In this document: positions 43,121 through 52,047 of the stretch, piece by piece
Layout of the letters: each line of letters opens with the position of its first letter
How positions within the stretch are numbered: the first letter of the stretch is position 1
Source: DASUSH01 sp963785155
GTDB lineage: Bacteria; Actinomycetota; Thermoleophilia; Solirubrobacterales; 70-9
Direction: 5' to 3'
Assembly: GCA_963785155.1 (NCBI GenBank)
Contig: CAWAUB010000004.1
Coordinates: 186,001 to 250,000, forward strand
DNA length: 64,000 nucleotides
The notes under the pieces: model-generated
Told to the model about the DNA's origin: nothing
Databases searched by the model: none
What the model saw: the letters and a program-made list of their open reading frames with translations, nothing else
Made by a program: the position numbers and the translations under genes

Positions 43121-44674
43121 TTACTTCGAGGGAATGAACTCGGGTACGTCGATGTTGAGGTCCCGCGGGCGTCCCTCGCGGTCCTTCGGGCCGGCGCCGG
43201 GCTGGCGCTCGGCCTGGCTCCGGCGGCCGGAGGGCCGGACGATGTCGCGGTCCTGGCCGGTCGAGGTGCCGTCGCGGCGGCGGCCCTGGCGGTCGAAGCG
43301 GGTCGCGATGACGGTCACCCAGACCTGCTCGGAGAGGTCGTCGTCGACGTTCGCGCCGAAGATGATGTTCGCGTCGGGGTGCGCGGCCTCCTGGACCACG
43401 CGCGCCGCCTCGGAAACCTCGATCAGCGAGAGGTCCGGGCCGCCGGTGATCGAGAGGAGGATCGAGCGCGCGCCGTCGACCGAGGTCTCGAGCAGCGGTG
43501 AGGAGACGGCCCGCTCGGCGGCGAAGACGGCGCGGTTGTCGCCGGTCCCCATGCCGATGCCAAGCAGCGCCTGGCCGGCGTCGCGCATCGTCGTCCGCAC
43601 GTCGGCGAAGTCGAGGTTGATCAGGCCCGGCAGGGTCACGAGCTCGGCGATGCCCTGCACGCCCTGGCGCAGGACGTCGTCGGCAACGCGGAAAGCCTCG
43701 ATCATCGAGGTGTTGCGGGCGAGCACCGAGAGCAGGCGCTCGTTCGGGATCACGATCAGCGTGTCGACCTCGGCGGCGAGCGCGTCGACGCCCTCCTCCG
43801 CCTGCTTCGAGCGGCGCGTGCCCTCGAAGCCGAAGGGCTTGGTGACGATGCCGACGGTGAGCGCGCCGACGTCGCGGGCGAGGCGGGCGATGACGGGCGC
43901 CGCGCCCGTGCCGGTGCCGCCGCCGGCGCCGGCGGCGACGAAGACCATGTCCGAGCCCTTGAGCAGACGCTTGATCCTGTCCTGCTCCTCGAAGGCGGCC
44001 TTGAAGCCGAGCGCCGGGTCGGAGCCGGAGCCGAGGCCGCGGGTGAGCTGGTTGCCGATGTGGACGGTGACGTCCGCGGTCGTCTGCTGGAGCGACTGAA
44101 GGTCGGTGTTGACCGCGAGGAACTCGATCCCGGGGATCTCCGCCTCGATCATCCGGTTGATCGCGTTGACGCCGGCGCCGCCGACGCCGACCACGCGGAT
44201 CGTCGGCATCGCCACGCCGGGCACGTCCAACGCCGAGCGGCGCGGCTGCTCGCGGCCGAACAGGGGGCCGTCGGGCTCCTCCGCCTCGGGCTGGTGGGAG
44301 AAGACTCTGTTCAGGCGCTCCTTGGCCTCGGGGACGTCGCGGGCGCGCGGCTCCTCGGTCCGGTACGCGCGGACATCACTGCCGATTGCCTCCTCCGCTT
44401 CGCGTCCGGGGGCAATCGGGTCTTGGGCGGGACGGGGCTCCTGAAGATCGGGCTCGACGACGCGCGTCTCCTCCTCAGGCTCGCGGGGCGGGCCGGCAAG
44501 CTCGGTCGGCGCCTCGGGCGGATCGGCGATGTCGTCCTCGTAGTCGAAGACGTCGGCCTCGTCGGCCGCCGGCTGCTGACTCGTCTCGGGCTCTTCGGAA
44601 GCGGGCTCGGTCGAGCGGAAGAGGTCCGCAAGCGGCCCCTCGCGCATGCTCGCGCGCTTATTCCGGCGTGCCAT
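43121..44674 (-). CDS. ftsZ: FtsZ with long N-terminal extension
   Basis: 517 residues. The tubulin-like core begins near residue 155 (I-R-V-V-G-V-G-G-A-G-V-N-A), with G-A-G-G-G-T-G-T-G-A-A-P and the T7-loop N-L-D-F-A-D-V. A conserved-type tail ends D-V-P-E-F-I-P-S-K. The first ~154 residues are an acidic, proline-rich extension that ordinary FtsZ lacks; its start contains G-P-L-A-D-L-F-R-S-T. Residues about 85-98 are encoded by a copy of the 38-bp hairpin element. The gene overlaps the ParA gene by 17 bases rather than sitting in a division cluster, so a second, specialised FtsZ is possible. Confidence 0.88.
   Translation of the reverse strand: MARRNKRASMREGPLADLFRSTEPASEEPETSQQPAADEADVFDYEDDIADPPEAPTELAGPPREPEEETRVVEPDLQEPRPAQDPIAPGREAEEAIGSDVRAYRTEEPRARDVPEAKERLNRVFSHQPEAEEPDGPLFGREQPRRSALDVPGVAMPTIRVVGVGGAGVNAINRMIEAEIPGIEFLAVNTDLQSLQQTTADVTVHIGNQLTRGLGSGSDPALGFKAAFEEQDRIKRLLKGSDMVFVAAGAGGGTGTGAAPVIARLARDVGALTVGIVTKPFGFEGTRRSKQAEEGVDALAAEVDTLIVIPNERLLSVLARNTSMIEAFRVADDVLRQGVQGIAELVTLPGLINLDFADVRTTMRDAGQALLGIGMGTGDNRAVFAAERAVSSPLLETSVDGARSILLSITGGPDLSLIEVSEAARVVQEAAHPDANIIFGANVDDDLSEQVWVTVIATRFDRQGRRRDGTSTGQDRDIVRPSGRRSQAERQPGAGPKDREGRPRDLNIDVPEFIPSK
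44382..44419. repeat. 38-bp variable-stem hairpin element, copy C (inside ftsZ)
   Basis: Stem CCGATTGCC pairs perfectly with GGCAATCGG across the loop TCCTCCGCTTCGCGTCCGGG, identical to copy A. On the minus strand it reads I-A-P-G-R-E-A-E-E-A-I in frame within the disordered N-terminal extension of FtsZ. Confidence 0.8.
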
Positions 44675-45771
44675 GCGTCAGCACCTCTTCAGCAAGATCG
44701 CGGTAGTACCCGGCCGCATTGCTATTGGGATCGTACTTCAGCACGCTGGCGCCACGGACGGGCGCCTCCGCGAACTTGACCGCCTTGCGGATCCGCGACT
44801 TGAAAACGAGGTCGCCGAAGTTCTCCTCGAGAATCTCGACCGCCTCCTTGGCGTGCACCGTGCGGGAGTCGAGCATCGTGGGCAGAATGCCTTCGATCGA
44901 GACGCCGGGGTTCAGGTTCTCCTGGATCATCTCCAGCGTGTTCTGGAGCTGGACCAGGCCGCGCATCGAGAGGTACTCGCACTGGACCGGGACGATCACC
45001 TTGTCGGACGCGGTGAGCGCGTTGATCGTCAGCAGGCCAAGGCTCGGCGGGGTGTCGATGCAGATGAAGTCGTAGTCGTCACGGACCACGTTGATCGCCT
45101 TCTCGAGCGAGCGCTCGCGGCCGATCTGCGTGGACATCGCGATCTCCGCGCCGGCGAGGTCGATCGAGGCGACGGCGATGTCGATCTCCCGCTTCTCGAT
45201 GATCTCCTTCAGCGGGATGTGGTCGACGAGCACGTCGTACATCGACTTCTCGACCTTGTCCGGGTCGATCCCCTGGCTCATCGTCAGGTTGCCCTGCGGG
45301 TCCAGGTCGATGCAGAGGACGTCGTGGCCGGACTCCCTGAAGGCGACCGCCAGGTTGAGCGTGGTCGTCGTCTTCGCGACGCCGCCCTTCTGGTTGGCGA
45401 AGGAGATGACCTTCGCTCGCGAGGTCTTGCGCTCGGGCTCGGCCTCGGAGATCTCCGGACCGCGGCGGCGGGTCGGCGCCATCACGTCGGCGGCGGTCAT
45501 CCGGCCATCGTCGGGGTCGACCTCTGGATCGACCTCGGCGACGTTCCTCTGGTGCGCGCTCGACGACCTTCTCCACCTTGATCTCCTCGCCCTCGGCCTC
45601 GGGGGGCACGGTGGGCTCGGCGCCGTTGCCGTTGGAGGTCGGCTCGGGCATCTCGGCCGGCGGCTCGACGGCCTCCGGCTGCGGCTCAGGCTCGCGCTCG
45701 ATCTCAGGCTCTTTGGTCATTGTCTCGGCACGCTCCGGCTCATGGTTGGCACTGCGGCTGAAAAGTCCCAT
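44658..45771 (-). CDS. parA: ParA-family ATPase with N-terminal extension (frameshifted)
   Basis: The ATPase part is about 260 residues: deviant Walker A K-G-G-V-A-K-T-T, D-L-D-P-Q-G-N-L and I-D-T-P-P-S-L-G. An acidic proline/glutamate-rich N-terminus starting M-G-L-F-S-R-S (ATG 45771) is in another frame, joined if one extra C near 45556 is removed. Alternatively translation starts at ATG 45500. It is translationally coupled to the FtsZ gene, so it may position that FtsZ rather than, or in addition to, segregating DNA. Confidence 0.85.
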
Positions 45772-45877
45772 TGTCTGGCCACTATTCGCACGAGCTAGCG
45801 GCTTTCCTTCTGCCCGCGACGGCCGATCTCCCGGCTTGGGAGAATTCCACCGCGCCGCGTGCCCACGGCGCTCTCCA

Positions 45878-46798
45878 ATGCGCGATCTCCTCGACAAGCG
45901 ACTCGTCTTCGTCACCGGCAAGGGCGGCGTGGGCAGGTCGACGGTTTCTCTTGCCCTCGGCCTCGCCGCGGCGCGCCAGGGCAAGCGCGCGATCGTCTGC
46001 GAGATCTCCTCACAGGAGCACGCGTCGCGCGTCTTCCACCGCAACGAGGTCGGCTACCACGAGGTGGAGATCGCCGACGACCTGTGGGCGATCTCGATCG
46101 ACCCGGACGAGGCGATGAAGGAGTACGTCCTGCTCCAGGTCAAGGTCCGCGCGATGCGGGACATGCTGTTCCGGACGAAGATCTTCAACTACCTCGCCGC
46201 GGCGACTCCCGGCCTGCGCGAGCTGGTCACGATCGGGAAGCTCTGGGAGCTCGCCCTCGACGACCGCAAGGTGAAGAAGGGGCGCAAGTACGACCTGGTG
46301 ATCGTGGACGCGCCGGCGACGGGGCATGGGATCGGCTTCCTGGAGACCCCGCGAACGTTCGCGAAGATCGCCCGCGTCGGCCCGATCCGCGCTCAGGCGG
46401 AGGCGCTCGACTCGTTCATCTGCAACCACCGTCGCACCGGCGTCGCGCTCGTCGCCCTGCCCGAGGAGATGCCGGTGAACGAGTCGGCGATCCTCGAGAA
46501 GCGCCTGCTCGACGAGGTGGGCGTCTCGGTCGATCGCGCCTACATGAACGCGCTCTACCCCGATCGCTTCTCGGACTCCGACGCCGAGGCGCTCGCGAAG
46601 GCCGCGGAGAACGGGCTGTCCCCCGCGGCCGAAGGAGCCGTCCGGGCGGCGCAGAGCCAGCACAGGCGGGCGACCTCCCAACGCCACCAGCTCGCGCGCC
46701 TGCGCGAGGAGCTGACGACTCCCGTCTCCACGCTCCCCTTCGTCTTCAAGCCGGACCTGGGCATGGACGAGATCTCCGAGCTGGCGGAGCTCGTCTGA
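45878..46798 (+). CDS. ArsA/Get3-like ATPase, first of tandem pair
   Basis: 306 residues. The P-loop reads G-K-G-G-V-G-R-S-T, so the lysine normally before Ser/Thr is arginine. The later segment V-I-V-D-A-P-A-T-G-H-G is the ArsA-type switch. It overlaps the second ATPase gene by one base. The arrangement matches the mycobacterial Rv3679-Rv3680 (BagA/BagB) pair of anion-transporter-like ATPases. The altered P-loop may make this the less active partner. Confidence 0.85.
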   Translation: MRDLLDKRLVFVTGKGGVGRSTVSLALGLAAARQGKRAIVCEISSQEHASRVFHRNEVGYHEVEIADDLWAISIDPDEAMKEYVLLQVKVRAMRDMLFRTKIFNYLAAATPGLRELVTIGKLWELALDDRKVKKGRKYDLVIVDAPATGHGIGFLETPRTFAKIARVGPIRAQAEALDSFICNHRRTGVALVALPEEMPVNESAILEKRLLDEVGVSVDRAYMNALYPDRFSDSDAEALAKAAENGLSPAAEGAVRAAQSQHRRATSQRHQLARLREELTTPVSTLPFVFKPDLGMDEISELAELV

Positions 46799-47949
46799 TG
46801 GCAAGCGTCGAGCGCATCCTCGAACGCAAACGGGTCTGCATCTGCGCCGGGTCGGGCGGGGTGGGCAAGACGACCACGTCGGCCGCGATCGCCTGCGGGA
46901 TGGCGGCGCGCGGAAAGAAGGTCGCCGTGCTGACGATCGACCCGGCGAAGCGCCTGGCCGACTCGCTCGGCCTGCCCGAGCTCGGCAACGTCGAGCAGCA
47001 GGTCGACCCGGCGCTCTTCGAGGCCGAGGGCATCGACATGGCAGGCGGCGAGCTCTGGGCGATGCAGCTAGACGCGAAGGCAACCTTCGACGACGTCGTC
47101 GCGAAGCACGCGCCGGACGAGGAGACGCGCGACCAGATCCTCGAAAACCGGATCTACAAGCAGATCTCAAACGCGCTCGCCGGCTCGCAGGAGTACATGG
47201 CGATGGAGAAGCTCTTCGAGCTGCACGCGGAGGACCGATACGACCTGCTGGTGCTCGACACGCCGCCGTCGCGCAACGCGCTCGACTTCCTCGAGGCGCC
47301 GAAGCGGCTCACCCAGTTCATCGAGGGCCGCTCGCTCCAGGTGTTCCTGCGGCCGACCGGCTTCGGGATGAAGGTCTTCGGCCGCGGCACGTCGATGGGC
47401 CTATCCGTGCTGAAGCGGATCACCGGCGCCGAGCTCCTCCAGGACATCGCCGAGTTCTTCGGCGCCTTCTCCGGAATGGTCGGCGGCTTCCGCGAGCGGG
47501 CGAAGCGGGTCAACGAGCTGCTCGCGGACGAGCAGACGAGCTTCCTCGTCGTCTGCGCGCCGCAGGGCGAGCCGATCTCCGAGGCCGTCTACTTCCACCG
47601 CAAGCTGATCGAGGCGAAGCTGCCGTTCGGCGGCGTGATCGTGAACAAGGTCCACTACGGGAGCGAGGACGGCGTCGGCGACGACCTGCAGGGCGAGCTG
47701 TCCAAAGTTTTGGGCGACGACGACCTGGCGGAACGGGTCGAGTCCAACTTCGCCGACTACGAGGCGCTCGCCGGCCGCGACCGAAAGAACATCGCGACGT
47801 TGAAGCGCGAGATGAAGGCCCGGCGGGTGATCCGCGTGCCCTACCTCGACGAGGACGTCCACGATCTCGGCGGCCTGGCCGAGATCAACCGCTACCTGTT
47901 CGCGACCGAGCGCGAGCGCAAGGCGCTCGCCGCGGGCGTGGAGAGCTAG
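46798..47949 (+). CDS. ArsA/Get3-like ATPase, second of tandem pair
   Basis: 383 residues with a canonical deviant P-loop G-S-G-G-V-G-K-T-T-T, L-T-I-D-P-A-K-R-L and L-V-L-D-T-P-P-S-R-N-A. It starts at an ATG overlapping the preceding stop, implying a heteromeric complex with fixed stoichiometry. Related proteins in mycobacteria affect redox and nitric oxide stress responses; the role here is unknown. Confidence 0.88.
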   Translation: MASVERILERKRVCICAGSGGVGKTTTSAAIACGMAARGKKVAVLTIDPAKRLADSLGLPELGNVEQQVDPALFEAEGIDMAGGELWAMQLDAKATFDDVVAKHAPDEETRDQILENRIYKQISNALAGSQEYMAMEKLFELHAEDRYDLLVLDTPPSRNALDFLEAPKRLTQFIEGRSLQVFLRPTGFGMKVFGRGTSMGLSVLKRITGAELLQDIAEFFGAFSGMVGGFRERAKRVNELLADEQTSFLVVCAPQGEPISEAVYFHRKLIEAKLPFGGVIVNKVHYGSEDGVGDDLQGELSKVLGDDDLAERVESNFADYEALAGRDRKNIATLKREMKARRVIRVPYLDEDVHDLGGLAEINRYLFATERERKALAAGVES

Positions 47950-47958
47950 GCGTGCCGG

Positions 47959-49841
47959 CTACTCGGCGCGGCGGCGGCGCTCGACCGCGATCTCGCTGAT
48001 CGACCAGTCGGTCGTCTCGGGGTCAGGGAAGAGGTTGGAGACGCGTTCGCGCATCTTCTCTCGCTCCTCGGGACGCTGATCGAGCAGCCGCATCGCGGGC
48101 CCGCGCTCCGGGAAATCGAGGGTCTCCCCGCCTGATGAGGTCTCGGCGAGCCAGTCGTCATATGACCGTGCAGGTTCCATGTCGGGCTCCTTCGGCGGCT
48201 CCGGCTGGGATTCCTGCAAGACGGGCTCGGGGACAAAGGGGTCGGAGGCCTCGGAGGCCTCGTGCGGTTCGTCGGTGCCCTCACCACCGCCCTCGAGGAC
48301 GAACGGAGTCCAGCCGTCGGTGGCGCGGCGCGGCGGGCCGGTGGGCTCCTCGATCTCGAGCTCCTGCTGCTCGCCGTCCATTTCGGGCATTTCGGCTGCG
48401 ATCACGGGATCTACCTCCTCGACCTGGATGACGGGCGGCTCGTGCGCGCAGGGACGGAGGCCTCGGGGACCGAGACGGCTTCGACAGAAATCTCGGGCAC
48501 CTCGCCCATGCCCCACTCGGAGGTCTCGCCACGCTGGGCAGCCGAGCCCTCGCCGGCGGCGAGCCCGTCGGCGAGAAGGATCTCGTCGGCGGTCGCGCGC
48601 AGGTCCTGGCCGAGGTGGCCACAGGCGGCGTCGCGCAGGATCGCGCGGGTGAAGTCCTCGATCTCGCCGGCGACCTCAAGCGGCGTGCGGCCGTCGTAGC
48701 CCAGGGCGGGCTCACCGCTCCACAACTCGCGCTCGAGCGAGAGTGCGCGGTCGATCGTCGCGCGGACGCCATCGCGCTCGCCGGGCTCCGCGCAGAGCGC
48801 GCCGACACGCCAAGACATGCTCGTGTTCGCCGGGCCGTCGCCCTCGAGCAGGAAGCGCAGCGCAAGCAGGTGGTCGTTCAGCGCCTCGAGCACGGCATCG
48901 CGGCCGAGGCCGGCCTCGAAGCGGGAGATCGCGCGGTCGAGCGCGGGCGGGAACGGGCCGGTGGCCTTGCTCTGGACCTTGCCGAGCGCGCGGGAAAGGC
49001 CGGCGAGCTCGCCGAGCTCCGTGTCGGTCAGCCGGTAGGCGCCGGGACGGGGGCGTCCCGCGCCGGTCGCGATCCGCCGCCAGCGGCCGCCGCCGGTGCG
49101 GATCCAGGCGTGCGGGCCGAGGCCCACGCCGCCGGGCTTGAAGAGGCGAAGAGAGGTGACGACTCGGCGGAAGCGGTCGGCAAGGGGCGTGGAAGCAGGC
49201 TCTTCGCCCTCCTCAGCCTCGGGCGCGCTCAGCTCCTCGATCTTGCAGCGCGTAACGAGCAGGAAGTGGGCCTCGAAACCCGCGCGGCCGGAGCCCTCGG
49301 GGGCCGACGCCTCGTCGGGCGCCTCGACGACGTCGGAGCGGACGATCGTGGCCTCGGCGAGCTCGACCCGCGAGGAACCCATCCGCAGTCCGACGAGAGG
49401 AGCGACGACCTCGACCTCGTCCAGGTCGGCCTCGGCCGACTCCTCCAGCTCGGTGATCGCGTGCTCGACGCGGACCCTCTCGAAGGCGAAGTCGCTGCGG
49501 CCCTCCCACAGGCGGCAGAGGAAGGCGACGATGGCGTCCTCGGCCTGGCGGCCCTCGCTCGGGACGGGCTCGAGGTCGAGCGTCTCCAGGTACGGGCGGG
49601 CGACGCCGGCGGTGGTGATCGCGGCCTTCGCCGGCCCGAAGGCATCGAAGCGGGCGATCATCGCGGTGCGCTCGCGGATGAAGCGGTCGGTCAGCGGCGC
49701 GTAGGTGGCAAGCGGCGAGGCCTGCCCGGGCTCGAGAACCTCGTAGGGCACCTCCTCGCCGGAGCGGACGAGCTCCGAGAAGCGCTCAGAAGCTTCCTGG
49801 GCGAGGTTGCGAAGGGACTCTCGGACGACCAGATCACGCAT
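47959..49841 (-). CDS. Large protein of unknown function (frameshifted)
   Basis: The N-terminal ~475 residues from ATG 49841 (M-R-D-L-V-V-R-E-S-L-R-N-L-A) are mixed alpha/beta without a recognised family. The acidic C-terminal ~150 residues (E-P-P-V-I-Q-V-E-E-V-D to S-E-I-A-V-E-R-R-R-R) are in another frame. One missing base, or two extra, in the GCGCGC run near 48447 joins them. There is no signal peptide or membrane helix. It is divergent from a small PH-like protein and convergent with the ATPase pair. Probably lineage-specific. Confidence 0.6.
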
Positions 49842-49942
49842 GCGAGGTGGTTTCCCCCGCGCGGGGTTCGGTCCTTCAAATCGACGGTGCCGTGTGCGAT
49901 GTGCACGGCGCATTGCAGCCGCCAGGTATTACTTCGTCCGAC

Positions 49943-50365
49943 ATGGGCTTTCTGGCGCGAATCTTCCTCGGCGACGGCACCCTGCGGCCCGAGCTGGTGG
50001 CGGAGCTCGAGGCCGAGGGACTGGTCCTGGTCGAGGAGGGGCTGGTCGGGAGCGTCCGGTACGACCACTTCCGGGCGCCGGGGAAGAGATTCAACGGCAA
50101 GATCACCGGGGTCTGCGTCGGCGTCGGGATCAGCGAGGCTCGGTTGGTCGCCTACTGCCGTTCGGGGCGCAGCAAGCTGATCGACTCGCGCTTCGACGAG
50201 CCACGCCTGCGGAATGTCGCGATCGAGGTCGAGGACGGCGAGGCGATCGTCTTCGTCATCGACTACGCGAAGATCGACGTGCCCGACGTCTCCGGGATCG
50301 TCAGGATCCGGGCGAGAACAGCGCGCGCGGCGGAGATCGCCGAGCAGGTGCAGGCGCGGCTGTAG
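49943..50365 (+). CDS. Small PH-like beta-domain protein of unknown function
   Basis: 140 residues. After a short hydrophobic start (M-G-F-L-A-R-I-F-L), the protein is mostly beta (G-S-V-R-Y-D-H-F-R, V-A-I-E-V-E-D-G-E-A-I-V-F-V-I) with a C-terminal helix, in the manner of bacterial PH-like domains. No catalytic residues. It shares an intergenic region of about 100 bp with the unknown large protein gene. Confidence 0.6.
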   Translation: MGFLARIFLGDGTLRPELVAELEAEGLVLVEEGLVGSVRYDHFRAPGKRFNGKITGVCVGVGISEARLVAYCRSGRSKLIDSRFDEPRLRNVAIEVEDGEAIVFVIDYAKIDVPDVSGIVRIRARTARAAEIAEQVQARL

Positions 50366-50372
50366 GCGTGAG

Positions 50373-50711
50373 CTAGGCGGGAACGGACTGGGCGCCGGCG
50401 GTCTCAGCGGCCGGCAGCCAGCGGTCGCCGTACTGGCGCATGTCGTCGATCAGCGGGACGAGCGCCTTGCCCTTCTCGGTCAGCGCGTACTCGACGCGCG
50501 GCGGGACCTCGGGGTAGGTGTTGCGGGCGACGATGCCGTGCTCCTCGAGCGCGCGCAGGCGCAGCGAGAGAGTGCGGGGGCTGATGCCCTCGAGCGAGCG
50601 CTCGAGCTCGCAGAAGCGCTGGTTGCCGTAGGAGAGGTCGCGGATCACCAGCAGGGTCCACTTGCCGGAAATGATGTCGGCGGTTCTGCAAACGGGGCAG
50701 GTTCGGTCCAT
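50373..50711 (-). CDS. HxlR-family transcriptional regulator
   Basis: 112 residues from ATG 50711 (a TTG at 50747 would add 12). Winged helix of HxlR type, with the redox-capable C-P-V-C at positions 5-8 and S-G-K-W-T-L-L-V-I-R-D. Such cysteines can sense electrophiles or oxidants. The promoter upstream carries the palindrome CTTCA-N5-TGAAG that is also found in the sigma factor promoter. Convergent with the PH-like gene. Confidence 0.88.
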   Translation of the reverse strand: MDRTCPVCRTADIISGKWTLLVIRDLSYGNQRFCELERSLEGISPRTLSLRLRALEEHGIVARNTYPEVPPRVEYALTEKGKALVPLIDDMRQYGDRWLPAAETAGAQSVPA

Positions 50712-50761
50712 AGCGTTCGCGAGCGGGGTCGTCTCTCCAAAAAACAACCGCTCGCAAGGCG

Positions 50762-50793
50762 ATTCTAGCGCAGCGCTTCAGGAAGTGAAGTGA
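50762..50793 (-). promoter_or_regulatory. hxlR promoter with palindromic operator
   Basis: On the minus strand TTCACT, 16 bases, TAGAAT. The 21-bp sequence GCGCTTCA-N5-TGAAGTGA (50773-50793, plus strand) covers the -35 and part of the spacer. Almost the same element is in the sigA promoter. Confidence 0.5.
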
Positions 50794-50799
50794 CTCGGA

Positions 50800-51990
50800 T
50801 CAGGACTGAAGCGGGCCGCCCGGCGGCCTCGACGGCGTCTCGACCGGCGGGTCCTCTCCGGCCGCGCCGGCGCCGTTGCCCATGACCTGCTCGATCCCGC
50901 TCGCGCTCTGGCCCTGCGCGGAGAGCATCAGCTTGAAGTCGTGCGGGCTGGTCGCCGCGTCGTAGGCGACCTCCTCGGTGATCCGGCCCTCCATCACGTG
51001 GCCGAGCAGGGCCTGGTCGAAGGTCTGCATCCCGTAGTAGGAGCCCTCGGAGATCACCTCGGTGATCTTGCCGGTCTCGTTCGGGTTCAGGATCAGGTCC
51101 TGGACGCGGCCGGTGACGACGAGGATCTCCGAGACCGCGACGCGCCCCTCGCCGGTCGCCGTCGGCACGAGCCGCTGCGAGATCGCCGCCTTCAGCGTCG
51201 AGGCGAGCATCACCCGCGCCTGCTGCTGGAGGTGCGGCGGGAAGAAGTCGATGATCCGGTTGATCGTCTCGGTCGCGTCGAGGGTGTGCAGCGTGGAGAG
51301 GACGAGGTGGCCGGTCTCGGCGGCGGAGAGCGCGGTGCGAACCGTCTCCTCGTCGCGCATCTCGCCGATCAGGATCACGTCGGGGTCCTGGCGCAGGACG
51401 CGGCGCATCGCGCGGGCGAAGCTCTCGGTGTCGGCGCCGACCTCCCGCTGGTTGATGATCGAGCGCTTGTCGCGGTGCAGGTACTCGATCGGGTCCTCGA
51501 GCGTGACGATGTGGCTCGGGCGGGTGGAATTGATGTGGTCGATCATCGCCGCGAGCGTCGTCGTCTTGCCCGAGCCGGTCGTGCCGGTGAGCAGGATGAT
51601 CCCGCGCTGCTCCTCGGCGAGCTTCGTGATCACGTCGGGCAGGCCGAGGTCGGCGACCGTACGCACCTGGTAGGGGATCGCCCGGCAGACGATCGAAACG
51701 TTCCCGCGCTGGCGGAAGGCGTTTACGCGGAAGCGCGAGGCGCCCTCGAGCTCATACGAGAAGTCGGCCTCCCCCACCTCGGCGAATTCGGTGGTGAGCT
51801 TCTGATCGCGGGTCCGCATCAGGTGCTCAAGCGCGCCCTCGGTGTCGGCGCCGGTCAGCGCCTGCGCGCCCTCCATGGGCACCAGCTCCCCGTGGATCCG
51901 CGCCATCGGTGGCGACGGGACCTTCACGTGGAGGTCCGAACCCTCGCGCTCGACGACGTAGCGCAGCGCTGAGTCGATGTCGAAGGCCAT
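50800..51990 (-). CDS. pilT: Type IV pilus retraction ATPase PilT
   Basis: 396 residues. Walker A is G-T-T-G-S-G-K-T-T, with the aspartate/histidine boxes E-D-P-I-E-Y and S-T-L-H-T-L-D-A and the PilT signature A-I-S-Q-R-L-V. It powers pilus retraction and twitching. A glycine/proline-rich tail follows the usual domain. No other pilus gene is in the window. Such genes are characteristic of deep-branching actinobacteria and rare in most others. Confidence 0.95.
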   Translation of the reverse strand: MAFDIDSALRYVVEREGSDLHVKVPSPPMARIHGELVPMEGAQALTGADTEGALEHLMRTRDQKLTTEFAEVGEADFSYELEGASRFRVNAFRQRGNVSIVCRAIPYQVRTVADLGLPDVITKLAEEQRGIILLTGTTGSGKTTTLAAMIDHINSTRPSHIVTLEDPIEYLHRDKRSIINQREVGADTESFARAMRRVLRQDPDVILIGEMRDEETVRTALSAAETGHLVLSTLHTLDATETINRIIDFFPPHLQQQARVMLASTLKAAISQRLVPTATGEGRVAVSEILVVTGRVQDLILNPNETGKITEVISEGSYYGMQTFDQALLGHVMEGRITEEVAYDAATSPHDFKLMLSAQGQSASGIEQVMGNGAGAAGEDPPVETPSRPPGGPLQS

Positions 51991-52047
51991 CGGTTGATTA
52001 TCGGGCAGGCGCCGCTGTGGCTTGAACGGTCCCGCCCCGGAGGCCGC

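Noticed and set aside
19958..44419. 38-bp elements as leftover sequencing adapters
   Set aside because: The constant core does not resemble the hairpin adapter sequence I know, arms are only nine bases, and two copies keep the reading frame of real proteins.
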